Shown: positions 1 through 12,588, counted from the stretch's first letter. The stretch is DNA of 64,000 nt from Megascapheus bottae (GCA_024803745.1 JANJXV010000013.1:9548001-9612000); one strand, 5' to 3'. The notes: generated by a model from the sequence alone, not told the origin. Program-made: numbers and translations.

Positions 1-1224
1 TGTACTCACTCCTTCCACCTGCTGCCTGAATCCCAGGGGGTCAGGCCTAATACTCCCTCCATGGGCCCAGGGAAGTAATTGTCAACAAAGAGACTATGGG
101 TGGGACTTTGTTTGCTAGACAGGGATGGTAAGTACATATTCTCTTTGTGAGATCTCACAGTGTTGAAATGTCCTTTAACCAGTCTGAACCTTGAAGAGTT
201 TATTAATTCTGTGTCACATAAATATCAAGAGTTTCCATTATGGAACCAAACCCAGGCCATGTGCCAGATGCAGACATGAGGACATTCTGCCTCTGCCCTC
301 CAGGAACTTAAATGAGGGAGAAAAATGTTAAGTGCTGAAGGACTGTATGGAGTATTATCATAGAGTTACATGTTGGTTGTTGTGGGAATAGAAATACATT
401 CATCAGAAAGGTAGATACTTGAATAGAAAGGAGCTTTCTGGAATTAGAAGAGCTTTATGTTTATAGATATCATCAGAGGGAAAGGCAGAACAAAAGCAGA
501 TCAGGGCACCAAGCAACCCCATCTTCAGGCAAGATAAAGGTCAATCAGCATTCGTTCTTTGTGGAAAAGCGATGTCAGTCTGAAGTATCTATGTGACTTC
601 CTCAACGTCCTGCTTCACTTGGCCAGTGACGATACAAATCCACTGATAAACAGTAGTATTCCTGATCCTAGAAGAGAAGAGAAGCCCTGTCATGAAATCA
701 TTCCCTTCTCAAGAGTCCAGAACTTGGCCAGTCTTTAGACAGCTGTTGAACATCTGGACAGCGAAAAGACTATTGTTGGGACATATGGAAAGAGAGCACA
801 TGCAATGCACCTGCAAGAATGAGTGATGGTACAGAGTGGCTCATTGCTCCCTCTGAATGCAACACCTGTGTAAGTCCTATTTGCCATGCTTCAGAGCTAG
901 ACTAACCACTCCCTCTGCCCCTAGTATTGGAATTTGCCAGTGTTTACATGGGGCCTATATACAGAGTAGTTCAAAGCCCTGTTGCTTGGGTGGGAGAAAG
1001 AGCTTCTTGTCATAGGAAATGGGGCTGACCCCAGATGAATGAAGCCTTCTCCAACTGCTCAGAGACATGAGCCAGCAGGAAGCAGAAAATCACAGCAAGT
1101 AAAAACTCCCCAGTTGTAAGAGCATATAACTCACACATTCTTTAGAGCATGTCATGGACCAAAATAAGATTATACACACATACTTTTGAGTAAAGCTATA
1201 CAAAAGCTTTGTAATGTGAGCTTA

Positions 1225-1370
1225 TTCACTCATTCAACGAATGATAACTGAGTGTCTATCCTGCATAGGGTCCTGTGCTAGACAGTAGGGATTCAAAGAT
1301 GAACAAGATACAGTCTTTGACCAGGAAAGGCTCATAATCTTGAAGGAAAGAGAGCCAGGACAGAATTGCA
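1225..1370. repeat. old L2-type LINE fragment
   Basis: The stretch contains the decayed pattern 'cattcaacgaatgataactgagtgtc ... gtgctagacagtagggattcaaagatgaacaagatacagtc', which resembles the common mammalian L2 tail. It is diverged, so the family call is moderate and orientation is not assigned. Confidence 0.5.
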
Positions 1371-3279
1371 GTACAGTAGTATTGCTGCTGTACTAAAAGT
1401 GAATCAACTCATTCTGCTGACACTATCAGATGCCCGGGTGACCTCTTGGGTATAGTAATATGATTTTTGTCCCTGCATATCCAGACCATTCAACACCACC
1501 CATTAGTCATCACAATCATCCGGGAAGTACAGTCTTTTCTTCCATAAAGTGAGGGATTCTTCATTTGGGGGGTCCTCCATCATTAATGCGCTCTCTGTTC
1601 ATTGGAGGAGACCAAAGAAAGGTACAGAGGATTCCCTTTTCACATGGTAGTATAAGTGAAGTAACCAATAGTACCAGAGATGGACAGAGCTTGTTGTCAA
1701 TGGCCTTTTTTTCACTCTGAGCCTTACCTAAGCAGAAGCAGGTTGAGTAGAGGGAGAAGCAGTTACCTCAGAAAGAGGTAACTGGTTTACCTTGTATTCT
1801 GCCAAGCACATAGGTATTGGGCTCCTGCTCCTGAGGCTTTCTCAGGGCTTATAAAACTCAGCAAGTATGGTCCCTCAAGAAGCCCACAGTCATTTGGAAG
1901 ATGTTGTCATAGATGTTGTCATACGAATAATTGAATCTAATAGAAGCAGAATGAAATAAGCTCCTCTATTCCACCCATGACAGGAGATATAGCATTGTCC
2001 CAGGGTGGAGGGGAATAGAGTTAGTAGACCACTGCTAAGTCATCGTTCATGGTTGAAATTGGAGAAGGAATTAGCAGAGCTTAATATTGAGTAACAATAC
2101 AGGAAAGGGCATCAGGGAAATTGACTTCAAATCCTTTCTTCCCCTGTCTAGCATTTTGCAAATGGGGGATACTGATATCCACCAAGGGGAAGTGACACCC
2201 TGTATCTTCTAGGCACCTAGAAAGACATTAGCAGAGCCCACAATGGACCCCAGTCTCTTGAGCCATTGCATGTAGCCTTGTGAATCTAGACCACTCATCT
2301 TTTCCTAGTGCCCTCTCCTTCTCCTCGTAACATAGTGGGCACTCACTTAGACTTAAGTAGACTGTAGCAAACAGTATCATAGAGTCTACCAGAATGCAAC
2401 TATACCTTGAGTATCCATCAACAATTTGCAGTGCAATTGTGTGTCCACTTAATGACATATGAGGACTGTGGAACTATTATCGACCTTTACTGTTTTCTCA
2501 TAATGAGGTAACTGGTTTATATTGTATTCTGTCCAAGTGGAAAGACTGGCCATGGGTGATCTGTGCCCAGAGCTCAGATACAAGACTCGACTGTAAACCA
2601 CCAAGGCTCTTATATTATCTGACATCTCTTACCCTCTCCTTTTCTCCTCCTCCTCTTTTCCAACTTGGTAGACTTAAAGCAACCCTTTTCAAATTCGATT
2701 TGAATTTCAAGGTTCATTAAAAATGCTGTAGCAGTGTTTTTCAACTGTGATAGGAAAAAAAAAAGGTGTGCAATGTGGCTGAGTTGGGAGCAGTTTTATG
2801 GGTTTGTTTTTGTGACTTTTGCCTGGATTTAGAAGCAGAAAGCATACCCAGAATGTACTTGATAACATCCAGTCTCCTGTTCCCCTGTTGAGGCTACCCA
2901 ATCCGTCTTGTATACCTCCACATTTTACTTCAGGGAACTAGGTGCTAAGAGGCACCAGCGGGGAAGACTCAGGGGCCCTGACTTGCCCACTTGATGTAAA
3001 TCCTCTGTGTGCCTCAGTTTTCAGATGTGACCTATTTATATCTTATCCTGTGTGAAGCCCTTTATGAATATCTTCTCTTTTGATGCACATTGACCTTTCC
3101 CATGAGCATGTTCATTCATGCCCATTTCAAAGCTGATGAAACTTGTCTAAATATGCTGGTCTAAAGATAAACTTGAGGACAATAATGCCTTCCTTACAGG
3201 ATTGCTATGAGGATTATAGGTGATGTATTTAAAGTGCCTAAGAGGCAACATAGCACAAAAAGTAAAATAAAAGGTCTGG

Positions 3280-3485
3280 TGACAGGCACCAGTGCTCACG
3301 CAAATAATCCTAGCTGCTCAGGAGGCTGAGATCTGAGGATGAGGATTTGGAGCCAGTCTAGGAAGACCAATCTGAGAGACTCTTGTCTTTAGTTAATCAG
3401 CCAAAAGCTGTAAGTAGAGGTGTTGTCCAAGTGGCAGATGTGAATGAGAAAGAATGTGAGGCTCAGAGTTCAAGCTCTAGTTCTA
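3280..3485 (+). repeat. B1-like/tRNA-like composite SINE, diverged
   Basis: It shows the order typical of the window's composite SINE: 'caaataatcctagctgctcaggaggctgagatctgagg', then 'gagactcttgtcttt', a tRNA-like half, and 'gctcagagttcaagctc'. A MIR-like fragment with 'catgaccttggctgagtcattc' follows at about 3480-3570. Confidence 0.7.
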
Positions 3486-3650
3486 GATTTGTATTTTGGA
3501 ACCTCTATTTGCTAACTGCATGACCTTGGCTGAGTCATTCAGCTTCTCTGATACTAATTTCTTTACCTGCAAATGGCTGCTCCCCTCTTGGAAATTTCTA
3601 CATGCAATCACAACCTGCAATGTTCAGTATGAAAAAAAGACATATTTGTA

Positions 3651-3825
3651 AGTCAGCCATGATGGCACAACCCTGTAGTCCCAGATATTTGTCTGAGGTC
3701 AGCCCGGACAAAAGCATAAGACCCTATCTAAAAAAGACAGTAAAACCAAAAGGACTGGGAACATAGCTCAAATGGAAGATCATAAGCATGAGGCCCTGGG
3801 TTCAATTTCCAACACTGTAATATAT
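3651..3825 (+). repeat. diverged rodent SINE
   Basis: The copy has a 7SL-like start (gatggcacaaccctgtagtcccag), an internal A-rich linker after 'agaccctatctaaaaaa', and an ID/tRNA-like end with 'gaggccctgggttcaatttcc'. It is older than the other copies. Confidence 0.6.
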
Positions 3826-5436
3826 ACATTTCTTTTACTTATTATGTATAATTATTTCTTAAAATTGGAATTATGTACTTTCTATAGCATCTTACTTTGA
3901 TTCATATAAGATCATTGGGATACATTTCTCCATTACTGGATTTTCACCTTTTTTATTTTATTTATTTAAATGAATAACTCAAGCTGTTACATGTCCAACC
4001 TTACAATAATTTTTTTAAATATCCAAATATACATAAAGGAAAATAATAGTCATCTTTTAAAGAGTCATTATTGCAGGCAGGTATGTTTTCATGCAGCAAA
4101 GCTACTAGCTCTCAGGTGAACCAAAATGCCTTGCCTAAAGTTACACAGTGAACCAGTAGGAGAGCTAGGAATAGCAATAGCAGGAAGCAGAGTTTAAAAA
4201 GAGGAAGGGCAGAATAAAAACTCCATCAGAATTTAAACAGCCAGACCTTTTGGGATAAAGGATCTTTAAGAAGCTTCAAGGTAGGATAATCTCTTCAGAT
4301 GCTCTGGGCCCCTTGAAAGACAATCCTGGGTGGCAATACACAACTGATAGATGCTGCCTTGAAGGAGAAATTTCAAGAAAACTGAGAACAAAGCCCGGGA
4401 GTCCTCCCTTTCCCTCCCCATCTCCCATGGCAGGAATTGAGTTCACATAAAGCCCTAGAATCTGGTCATCCTTCAGACAATCTCTAAACCGCACTTCTCA
4501 TGATAAGAGATGAAAAATTGACCTTTAAAAAATCTTGTGTTCCAAAGAGCAGATAAAGATTTTTTGCAAGTCTTTTGAAAGAAGGCACAGAATTTATTAT
4601 GCCAATGACAAAAACTTCCCTCAGATGTATACATAAAGAAGAGATGCATTCCACCCCCCCCACCTCACCAGAGCCCCCCAGATGCTGCTCACCGCAGTTC
4701 CGTGGTCAGACTATAGACAGCAGCGAGATGAAGTTGGCTGATGAGCTGTCAAGCCAGGGAAGAGGTAAGCCTATGGAGAGACTGATGGGCTTGTTATACC
4801 CTGCCATGCGAACATCCATTTAAGGAATCATGCAAACAACACAGCGCAGCGTTTACTGGTGGCTTATTCATCTCCATCCTAGTCTCCGTTTAAGTACTTT
4901 CTCTTCCGGGAAATATCCCACCTGGCCTAAGTCAGATTTCTACCTTGAGGATCCTACAGCCAGGCCTCTTTGTTTCCCAGAATTCTTTGCCTCTGTCTGG
5001 CTACTCTACTGAATTCTTTGGAGCAGGGCTGTTTTTATATCCTCCATGTCCAGTGCTTAGCACAGAGCCTGCTGGCCACATACTGGATTCTGGATTCATT
5101 CACTCTCCCTGCAGGAATGGCTTCCATCACAGCCCCTCCTCCATGAGCCCTACCAAACTGATTGCACTGTTTTTACATGAGAGCCTCTCATAATCATCCA
5201 TGAGTTGGTTCATTCATTCAACAAACATGACACTTGCAGTGTGTAAGGCACTATGCTGTGCCTTTGAGGTACAGAAATAAACAAGCCAGTTCCTGCCCCT
5301 GGGAAGGGGCTGGGCAGCCAGAATATTCAAAGCACTGATATTAAGAGTAAGTAGAGTGTAGATTAGGCCTCACAGCTGGGGATGGAAAATGATAAAGGAC
5401 TGAATTTGTTGCTCTTCTTCTTCATAAATTTCTTTT

Positions 5437-5545
5437 TTTAAAAAATATTTTTATTGTAATTAATAAAAGGGTTACATGATATTTGCCAGATAGAAGGTGC
5501 ATTAATTCACATACATTGATACCCTTTCTCATGTCTTGGTCTTCT
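5437..5545 (-). mobile_element. 5'-truncated L1 3' end
   Basis: Read on the minus strand this ends in 'aacccttttattaattacaataaaaat' plus an A-rich tail. That matches the 3' ends of the L1 copies at 51785-52479 (plus strand) and 20578-20769 (minus strand). Only about 100 bp of 3' UTR is present. The flanking words 'cttcttcttcataaatttctt' (about 5414-5434) and 'cttcttcataaatttctt' (5542-5559) look like its target-site duplication. Confidence 0.75.
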
Positions 5546-6120
5546 TCATAAATTTCTTAACAGGAGTCCTTAAGCCAGCGTCTTCATTTGTAAAGAAGAG
5601 AAAGTTAGCTGAGTAGCTAGATTGACAGCCTGGGGAAACTGGGTCTTTGGGCTTCCTACTTGGAATCACCCCCTTCCCCATTTACTTCCTGACTGGAACC
5701 TCCCCTCTCCCAATCTCCAGGTTGGTCAGTGGATACTCGTCTGCAGGGTACACCATGAGGAATGATATGAGATGGTGGGCCTGGGCACAATAGGTGGAAA
5801 TGTGAGTAGAACAGAAACCAGAGTTCCAGGCACCAGCAGCATATTAGCATCCAGGGTCTCGAAGGTCAGGATCTTTAGTACATGAACCACTTTAGAATGT
5901 TTCCTTTAGCATCTCAGAGATCAGAGCTATTTCTCTGCTTCTTGATCCTTCCTTTGATTCTGGCCATGCCCCTCTCCTTTCCCTGTGCCTTGCTTTCTGC
6001 TCATCATCAGAGGCACCTCACAAAAAAATATAAATAAAAATTAAAAATTATAAAATGAAGGTCTCTTAATGGAAATCATCAATTTGTGACACATGAACAA
6101 TTTGTAAGTCAACCAAATTT

Positions 6121-6145
6121 TATATATATATATATATATATATAA
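6121..6145. repeat. (TA)n microsatellite
   Basis: A pure TA tract of about 12 units in an A/T-rich stretch. No nearby coding sequence is affected. Confidence 0.95.
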
Positions 6146-6954
6146 TGCATATATTAGACAATTAAGTGAATTGGAGGTTTTGGGGAAATATAAAAGTTTC
6201 CAAACCAACCAATCTAGATAATCCCAAAATGATACATCTAATTTGAGGAAGAAAACCCAAAATTTACTGTTTTCTTTTCCCCAGAGCATACTCCTTTTCT
6301 TTTTAAACAGTTATTGTAAATTTGTCATTTATGCCTAAGAAGATTGAATTGCAAAAGGCCTTGCCTTAACTATTCTGCCCACCTTGGGCTACATTTAAAA
6401 ACATAGAGAGGGTTTTACACAAAAGCTTATCTTATAAGAGGCAACCTTTGAAAAGAATTTTGTGGTTCCTACTCATTTAAAAATAGATACCTCATTTAAA
6501 TATGATAATCTCTCCTGGAGGAAGTTCTACCCACATTTACTGCTTAAAAAACATTTGTCAAATGTAATTTCTAAAAGAATGTCCACACACCAAGGTATAA
6601 GCAGACAGAAATCCTGGCTTGACATTAATTGTTCTAACACCAATTACGTGTATGATTTCACAGTCCCTGGGTTAGAACACAGTTTGTGTGATAACTCCAT
6701 CTGTATGTCCCAAGAGCTCCACTACCCTTATTTCATATGGGCCACTATGACTGGCTTTCTTCAGTTCAGTTATCTAAGTCTGAACAGGTCTAGAGAGGGC
6801 TTCCCTGGAATGTGTGCAGAGGAAGGCCTGGGAAGGGCCAAATGGCACCTCTTCCCAAGACACCCATCATACCAGGGAAGCACATAGCCAGGATCTACAG
6901 GTAACGTACTTGCCAGGTAACTTACTGAGGCTGTTCCTCACCAGCCAAAGGACT

Positions 6955-7080
6955 TCACCTCCCTAACCCTCACAGCATCCCTGTGAACTAGGTATGATCA
7001 CTAGTTTGACAGGTGGGAGAACTGAAGCTCAGAGCTTTGGCTAGGATATATAAATTCAGCACAATGGCCACTTAGGTAGA
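6955..7080 (-). repeat. MIR fragment
   Basis: The stretch 'ctcacagcatccctgtgaactaggtatgatcac...gacaggtgggagaactgaagctcagag' is a decayed minus-strand MIR core. Confidence 0.6.
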
Positions 7081-7329
7081 CCTTCTGACTACCATGTACA
7101 AAATCAGCAGGCTCAGAAGCTATGATACTGTCCTAGAGTCAGGGCACACTCACGGTGGGAGGCCCTGCTGAAAACTGGGACCTGAAAGCCCAGGAATGAA
7201 AAACAGGCATAGGCACTGAGGCACTCTGTCCTGGTGTTAAAGAGTGGAAGGAACTCTGAACACCAAGCTAAGAAATTATACCTGGAAAGCAACTACTGAT
7301 TAAGAATACCCGTGGAGTATCAGGCAGAA

Positions 7330-7880
7330 GCAAGTAGGAGCCATCAGGGATGGTGAATTCAACCACAACAGACCCTATGTGAAAGACAAACTGCCCTAGA
7401 GTTCACAGAATCACAGAACTCACAGGCTAGAGTCAACAACCCCAGTATACAAAAGGATTTTTCACTCCCAAGAACTTAATCTGAGAGCAACTGACAAGAA
7501 ACTTTTTATATGACTAAAGGGGTAAAATGATGTATAAAAACTATAAGGATGGAACAAAGTACAATGAGAAAGAAACTGGTATATTTTGCAAAGTTCCAAA
7601 GAGACTAGCTAGGAACTTCAAGTATGGTCATATAAATTAATGACCCAAAGGGCAAATTAAAGCACAGATCAGACACAAAGGAAAGGAAAATATGTGAAGT
7701 GGAATAGAAATCTGAGGAAGTAAATCAGAATAGGACTCAAATGTAAAGATAAAAAATTGAAAAAGAAATTAGAGGCATCAAAGAGAGGACAAAGTTCTTA
7801 AAGTACCTAATAGAATTCAAAAAAAAAAAACTAGACAAAAACAGCTTCTAGCAGAACTTTTCAAAATTCCTGAAAGTTAT
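7330..7880. repeat. possible old LINE-derived A-rich segment
   Basis: About 500 bp of A-rich sequence, with runs such as 'gataaaaaattgaaaaagaaattagaggc', has the base composition of decayed L1/HAL1 ORF1 DNA. No reading frame survives and I cannot align it. Treat it as a guess. Confidence 0.3.
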
Positions 7881-8169
7881 GAGTCCTAAATAAAGGACTC
7901 ATGGGATTCTGGCATAGGCTTACAATGGTATACGCTTGGTCCAGGCTTGGTCCCAGGATACATAAAACATTGTCAGTCCAGAAGTCTTCTGCAAAAATCT
8001 TTGTCTCATTGTTACAAGAAGCTAAAGGGAAGCGTTGTTTATACCTAGCTATAAGAACAGATTCACAAGCCTAAGGAATTAGCTATCTCACTCTGCCTGG
8101 CTGTATGGGTATATGAATAATCTGAGGTCTAACAACTCATGTGAGAATTAGGTCCACATCCATGAGATT

Positions 8170-8285
8170 TGACTTTTCTTTTTCTTGTAAAGGTGCTGTA
8201 CAGAGGGGTTACAGTTATATAGGTCAGGTAATGAGTATATTTATTTTTGAACAGTGTCACCTCTTCTCTCGTTTTCTCCCAGTTC
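8170..8285 (-). mobile_element. diverged L1 3' UTR fragment
   Basis: The motif order 'gaggggttacagttatataggtcaggtaatgagtat ... gaacagtgtcacctcttctc' parallels the L1 3' UTR fragment at 26210-26410. Confidence 0.55.
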
Positions 8286-8727
8286 TGGCTACTTGACTTA
8301 AGAGAAGCTCAATTAAGCTTGGCTCATTGTGCCGTGAACGTAGCACAGAAATAATGTTCAGGTTCACCACTTAAGACCTTGTTTCCCAGAATCTCTCGAA
8401 AGTCATTCAAAGGACCATGTATACCTCAGAAAGAGCTGAGTTCAAATCCTGGGTCAGATTCCTCAGTGAGATCTCTCTGACCTTCAAGTTACTTTACCAT
8501 TGTGAGTGTCTTTGAAGTGAAGCTACCTCATGGGATAGAAGGATCTAGAGGCCGATTACTTGTGAAGGATTTAGCGTGATGTCTAGACTCATTACTATGG
8601 TTCATCTTCCCCATGAGTTTAATGAAAATGTTAATGATAGCCACCACCACTTCTGGATCATCTTGCCCAAGGTTTTAGAATAGGCATGCCTCCTTATCAG
8701 CTCTTCCCAAGATATTTTAAAAGAGAA

Positions 8728-9035
8728 TGCCAGACACTGGGTCTGTTGGCTCACATCTGTAATCTTAGCTACTTAGAATATGAAGATCAGATGGACAAAG
8801 GTTCAAATCCAGCCTGGTCAAAAATTAAAAGAACCCATCTCAACCAATCAAAATTTGAGTGGACTGGTATGCTCCTATGTGAGGAGAGGAGTGGCATAAA
8901 TAGAGCTCTGGTTCAATCTGACTTAACCCAAACTATAAAGTAAAACAGGGCGGGGAATATGGCACAATTGGTAGAACACCTGCATGGAAAGCACAAGTCC
9001 AAGCGTTCCAACTCAAGTACTAAAAAGGGAGGGGG
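8728..9035 (+). repeat. composite SINE plus ID-like monomer, diverged
   Basis: A B1-like start (tggctcacatctgtaatcttagctac) and middle part are followed by 'gggcggggaatatggcacaattggtagaacacctgcatggaaagcac', an ID-like tRNA half with degraded A and B boxes. Confidence 0.6.
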
Positions 9036-9109
9036 AGTAAAAGACTGGCTTCCAGGGACTTCTTTGGTGGTAAACAAGAGCAGGCAAAAGCTAATAAAAT
9101 TTCAAATTA

Positions 9110-9485
9110 GCCATGACTTTTCACGGCCCTTCAATTGTGCTGGCTGATTTAATGGTCATCGTTCCTGCTCGCTGGGATTGAAAAATGGAGCCTTTCTGCA
9201 GAGTTATGGATGCAGAGCTGAATCTGTCAAGTGGACATCAATACCAGAATGCAAATAACCCTCTGCTTAGGCTGTAATTATGTGTTCAAGCAATGTCTGG
9301 CAGGGGCAGTGCGAGAGTGTGTGGTAGACCTGCTGTCTGTGGGAGACGACAGGCACTTTGTTAGACAGCTGTACTTGGGAACTGGGACCAGAGCCCTGAG
9401 TTACAGTCCAAGACAATGCTGCAGTGAGGAAAGCAGGACCAGTCTTCCAGGTGAACAAAGGACAAGTAGCCCTTCATCGCAGTGA
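9110..9485. other. repeat-free block, possible conserved non-coding element
   Basis: This stretch between SINEs carries no recognisable repeat. It is balanced in composition and has no splice-bounded exon; two overlapping opposite-strand ORFs of about 60-85 codons show no family motif. Its complexity would suit a conserved non-coding element, but conservation cannot be seen from a single sequence. Confidence 0.25.
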
Positions 9486-9720
9486 GCATGTTCTAGGTTT
9501 AGATTCCGGAAAGAAAACTATCCCTTACTTAGCAATTCCCGTGTGTTAGAAACTGTGCTAGATTTGGGGAGATAGTACTCTGCGATTGCTGTTGTTGTTA
9601 TCTTTATATCTGTTTGTGAGTACACAGTATCCTAATTAATGTCACCCCTTATGTTGTTATTACATAACAGAGATTTTGACACTGACTCTTATTATTCCCC
9701 TATAAGAGATATCAGTAGCA

Positions 9721-9906
9721 GCCGGTGTGGTGGCTCATGCCTGTAATCCTAGCTACTCAGGAGGCTGAGCTCTGAGGATAAAGGTTCAAAGCCAGCCTGG
9801 GCACTAAAGAATGAAAGACTTTTATCTCCAACTAATCACTAGAAAATGGGAAGTGAGGCTGTTGCTCAAGAGGTAGCGTAGTAGCCTTGAGCTGAAGAGC
9901 TCTCTG
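9721..9906 (+). repeat. B1-like/tRNA-like composite SINE, 3' truncated
   Basis: Good match to the window's composite SINE from 'gccggtgtggtggctcatgcctgtaatcctag' through 'gtagccttgagctgaagagctc'. The end of the right half is missing. Confidence 0.85.
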
Positions 9907-10299
9907 GTTTATTTAAGGGAAAAACTGGATTCCAGGGCATTTAGTAGCTTGCTGAGGCCACATAACTAGTGTGTGGAATCAGGTTAACGTCTATTGCTAT
10001 CGTGTGGTGGGTACTATCCATATGTCAACTCACAGAGACAGAACTGAGGCAGGGATGGCAGGAGTCATTCTCGTATTATTAACGGGGACACTGGGAGACA
10101 GATTTAACTATGGGAGCTTGTCAAGGTCAGTCTTAGGAGAAGACTAGGAGTAGAACCTCAGTCTCTGAGTATCATGATCCTCACATTATACTACACTGTT
10201 TAATAGGATTGCCTGAAAATGGGGGTTAGGTGGCTCTTATGGACTAGCATTCTCTGTTTTATTCATTCTTATTGAGTTTTTTGTTGTTGTTGTTTATTT

Positions 10300-10578
10300 A
10301 GCACTCATGGATTTATTTTGTTTTGTGCAAGTCCTAGAACCTGAACTCAGGACCAGATACTGTTATGGATATTTTCTTTTCTTTCCCCCAATGCTCCCCC
10401 AACTAGGGTATAGTGCTCCCACTCGAGGAAGAGCTCCATTTCTCGATTTTTTTTGTAGTTAATTAGAGATAAGAATCTCATTCACTTTCCTGCGCAGGCT
10501 AGCTTTGAACCATGATCCTGAGATGCAAGCCTCCTAAGTAGCTAAGTTTCCAGGTGTGAGCCACCAGTGCCTGTCTTC
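10300..10578 (-). repeat. composite SINE, minus strand
   Basis: The reverse complement shows the composite order, ending (as read here) in 'gctagctttgaaccatgatcctgagatgcaagcctcctaagtagctaag...gtgtgagccaccagtgcctg'. The internal tRNA-like half is heavily diverged. Confidence 0.75.
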
Positions 10579-11215
10579 ATGTTTTAACCACGTCTACTAA
10601 GTGCTGAGGATAAACAGAAATGACCACAATAGATCTGTGACCAGCATAGGTGAGGAAGGTTGTCCCTCATCACACAACTACTAAACAGCAAAGCCAGAAT
10701 TTGAGTTCCATCTGGAATTCATTTCCATAGTAAAGAAAATTAGAGGACAGCGGGAACTCACAGAAAGCAAAGCTAAACCTTCCAAGGACTGAGCACTGTT
10801 CCTCAGGCCACATGATCTCCCACAGCTGGGAGAGATGCTTCAATAATAGTGTGCTCACCCCACACCTCTTTCTTACCCCCAAAGCCAGGGGGCACCAGGA
10901 GTTTTACCTCTTCAGTGTCTCTCAAAACCTGCCTTTTTTGGTTTCCATGGTTACTACTCTAATCAGATGTTCGGGTCAGGTGTTCAGGTGTTATCTCACC
11001 TCAGGGCCTGTATAGGGTCTGTTCCTGCTTTCTCTTTGGAAGACAAAAACCCTATTTAATCTGTCTCACCCATTAGACTGATGATTTGAAATATCTGGAT
11101 CTCCATGCTGCTCAGCAAAGGTCAGTTTACTGCACAGTGTAAAATAGGGAAGAAATGGCTAGATGTGTGATGAGAAAACATGGCTAATTGAAACCGTAAC
11201 TCTATCACCCTGCAG

Positions 11216-11432
11216 ATGGCTTGGTGGACTGCATGGACCCTGACTGCTGCCTTCAGCCCCTTTGTCACTCCAACTCACTGTGCCTGGGCTCCCCAGATCC
11301 TCTGGACATCATCCAGCACATGCAAACCCCCGTGTTCCAGCAAACTCTCCAGTCCTTCTACGATCGAATCAAGTTCCTCGTGGGCAGAGACAGCACACAC
11401 ATCATCCCTGGAGAGAACCCCTTTGATGGAGG
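11216..11432 (+). CDS. TENM4: TENM4 exon: cysteine-rich segment after the EGF repeats
   Basis: This exon codes for part of the extracellular stem of teneurin-4, a large type II membrane protein of neurons that binds latrophilins and other teneurins across the synapse. It lies just after the last EGF-like repeat, in the cysteine-rich stretch that leads into the transthyretin-related fold. The acceptor is ctgcag|AT and the donor is GG|gtgagt. Two leading bases complete a codon begun in the preceding exon, then 71 codons follow, then two bases (GG). Cysteines cluster at the start ([14 protein letters not shown]...LCLG), and the exon ends with [19 protein letters not shown] and NPFDG. Against remembered mammalian teneurin-4, the middle (from CHSNS to QQTLQS) looks more changed than the flanks. 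The preceding EGF exons are not in the window. Confidence 0.95.
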
Positions 11433-11883
11433 GTGAGTCCATACCATGAGCCTCTGCTCCAGCAGCAGCTCTCTAGAAAAGCCAGATCACCCCCAGGGCT
11501 ACCTCTGGGTGGAAGGAGGCCAGCGGGTGGGCCTCAAAAGTACCTGATATCCCCAGAGGCAGAGAAAGAGCTTCTGTGCCTATGTGGAAAAAACTGCAAT
11601 CTAAGGCACTGAGAATTTTTATGAGCAAAGTGATGATGCTCTCACTGGGTGATAGATGGAGGGAGTGGGAAAAAAAATCAAAGGTCCAAGGGGAATCTTG
11701 GATCAATAGCCACTTTGCAGTCAGCAGTTCTTGATCCTGCAGGCTTTAGATGAGCTGAAGGGCTTTGACATTCTTCTTCGTCAGGATTGACATCAGAAGA
11801 TTTTGCAGGCATGGGAATGGAATAGGAGTTATTATTGCATTTCAGGCCACATGTCCATGTAATTGTGACATCCGTTGCACAGA

Positions 11884-12013
11884 TTCTTTTTTTTTTCTGA
11901 TGCTTCATTGGAGATAAGAGTTTAATGGACTTTCCTGCCCAGATAGCTTCAAGGCAAGACCCTCAGATCTCTGCTTCCGGAGTACCCATTATTATAAGCA
12001 TGAGCCACCAATG
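11884..12013 (-). repeat. B1-like half SINE, minus strand
   Basis: The reverse complement of the 7SL-like half: 'ttggagataagagtttaatggactttcctgcccagatagcttcaaggc...cctcagatctctgc' and a final 'gagccaccaatg'. The tRNA-like half is missing. Confidence 0.75.
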
Positions 12014-12207
12014 ATTCTTACCGAGCTCTGTTCTGTGCCAGAGGTAGAATCCCAGAGTCTCTGCCTTTCAGTCACTCAACATCTGCTGGGAAAATGAAAA
12101 GGGAAGAGTTATAGTGTGTGGGGACACAGATATGTGCCTGGTATGTTATGGGACACAGGAGAATCTCTTAGGTTGGAGGAAGGCCAAGACTCAAGAAACA
12201 AGTCTTA

Positions 12208-12510
12208 GTTGTTTGTGGTGACACTTGCCCATAATCCCAGGTACTCAGTGGATGGCATTAGGAATATTGAGGGTTTGAGGCCAACCCAAAGTTAAGTGAG
12301 ACCCTGCATCAAAACCCAGAGATAGGGGCCAGGAGCTTGGCCTAGTGGTAGAGTGCTTGCCCACCATGCACGAAGCCCTAGGTTGGGTTCCTCGGTATCA
12401 CATTCAAAGAAAAACCCAAAAACGGCACTGTGGCTCAAGTGGTAGAGCTTTAGCCTTGAGAAAGACCAAGATAATGCTCAGGTCCTAAGTTTAAGTCCCA
12501 GTGATGATTG
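12208..12510 (+). repeat. B1-like monomer followed by ID-like dimeric SINE
   Basis: A diverged 7SL-like monomer (12208-12315) is followed by a dimeric SINE starting 'ggggccaggagcttggcctagtggtagagtgcttgcccaccatgc' and passing through 'tggctcaagtggtagagctttagccttgagaaag'. Its tail runs into the GATA microsatellite. Confidence 0.8.
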
Positions 12511-12512
12511 AC

Positions 12513-12575
<63 letters not shown>

Positions 12576-12588
12576 TAGATAGATAGAC
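12511..12588. repeat. compound (GATA)n(GACA)n(GATA)n microsatellite
   Basis: Tetranucleotide tract with a central run of GACA units between GATA runs. It begins where a SINE tail would be expected, which suggests growth from that tail. Confidence 0.97.

Larger units (their letters stand above)
1..11215 (+). other. TENM4: TENM4 intron (3' part), upstream of first exon in window
   Basis: This non-coding stretch precedes the first recognisable exon, and no teneurin EGF-repeat coding sequence is visible in any frame. It holds old MIR-like and L2-like fragments (about 220-370, 1225-1370, 3480-3570, 4085-4200, 5205-5330, 6955-7080, 8440-8560, 10020-10200), several SINEs, two short L1 3' ends and a TA microsatellite. 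The segments 380-1220, 1380-3270, 4200-5200 and 5550-6120 show nothing I can name. The acceptor at the right end reads ctatcaccctgcag. Confidence 0.8.

Noticed and set aside
3880..4060. Possible ancient LINE or DNA transposon remnant
   Set aside because: A/T-rich words only; too decayed to support a feature.
6462..6887. 141-codon ORF on the plus strand
   Set aside because: No recognisable domain, composition like the surrounding intron, no exon-style borders. It lies in the intron before the exon at 11216.
12511..12588. CRISPR-like direct repeats
   Set aside because: Simple tetranucleotide microsatellite with no spacers, in a vertebrate intron.
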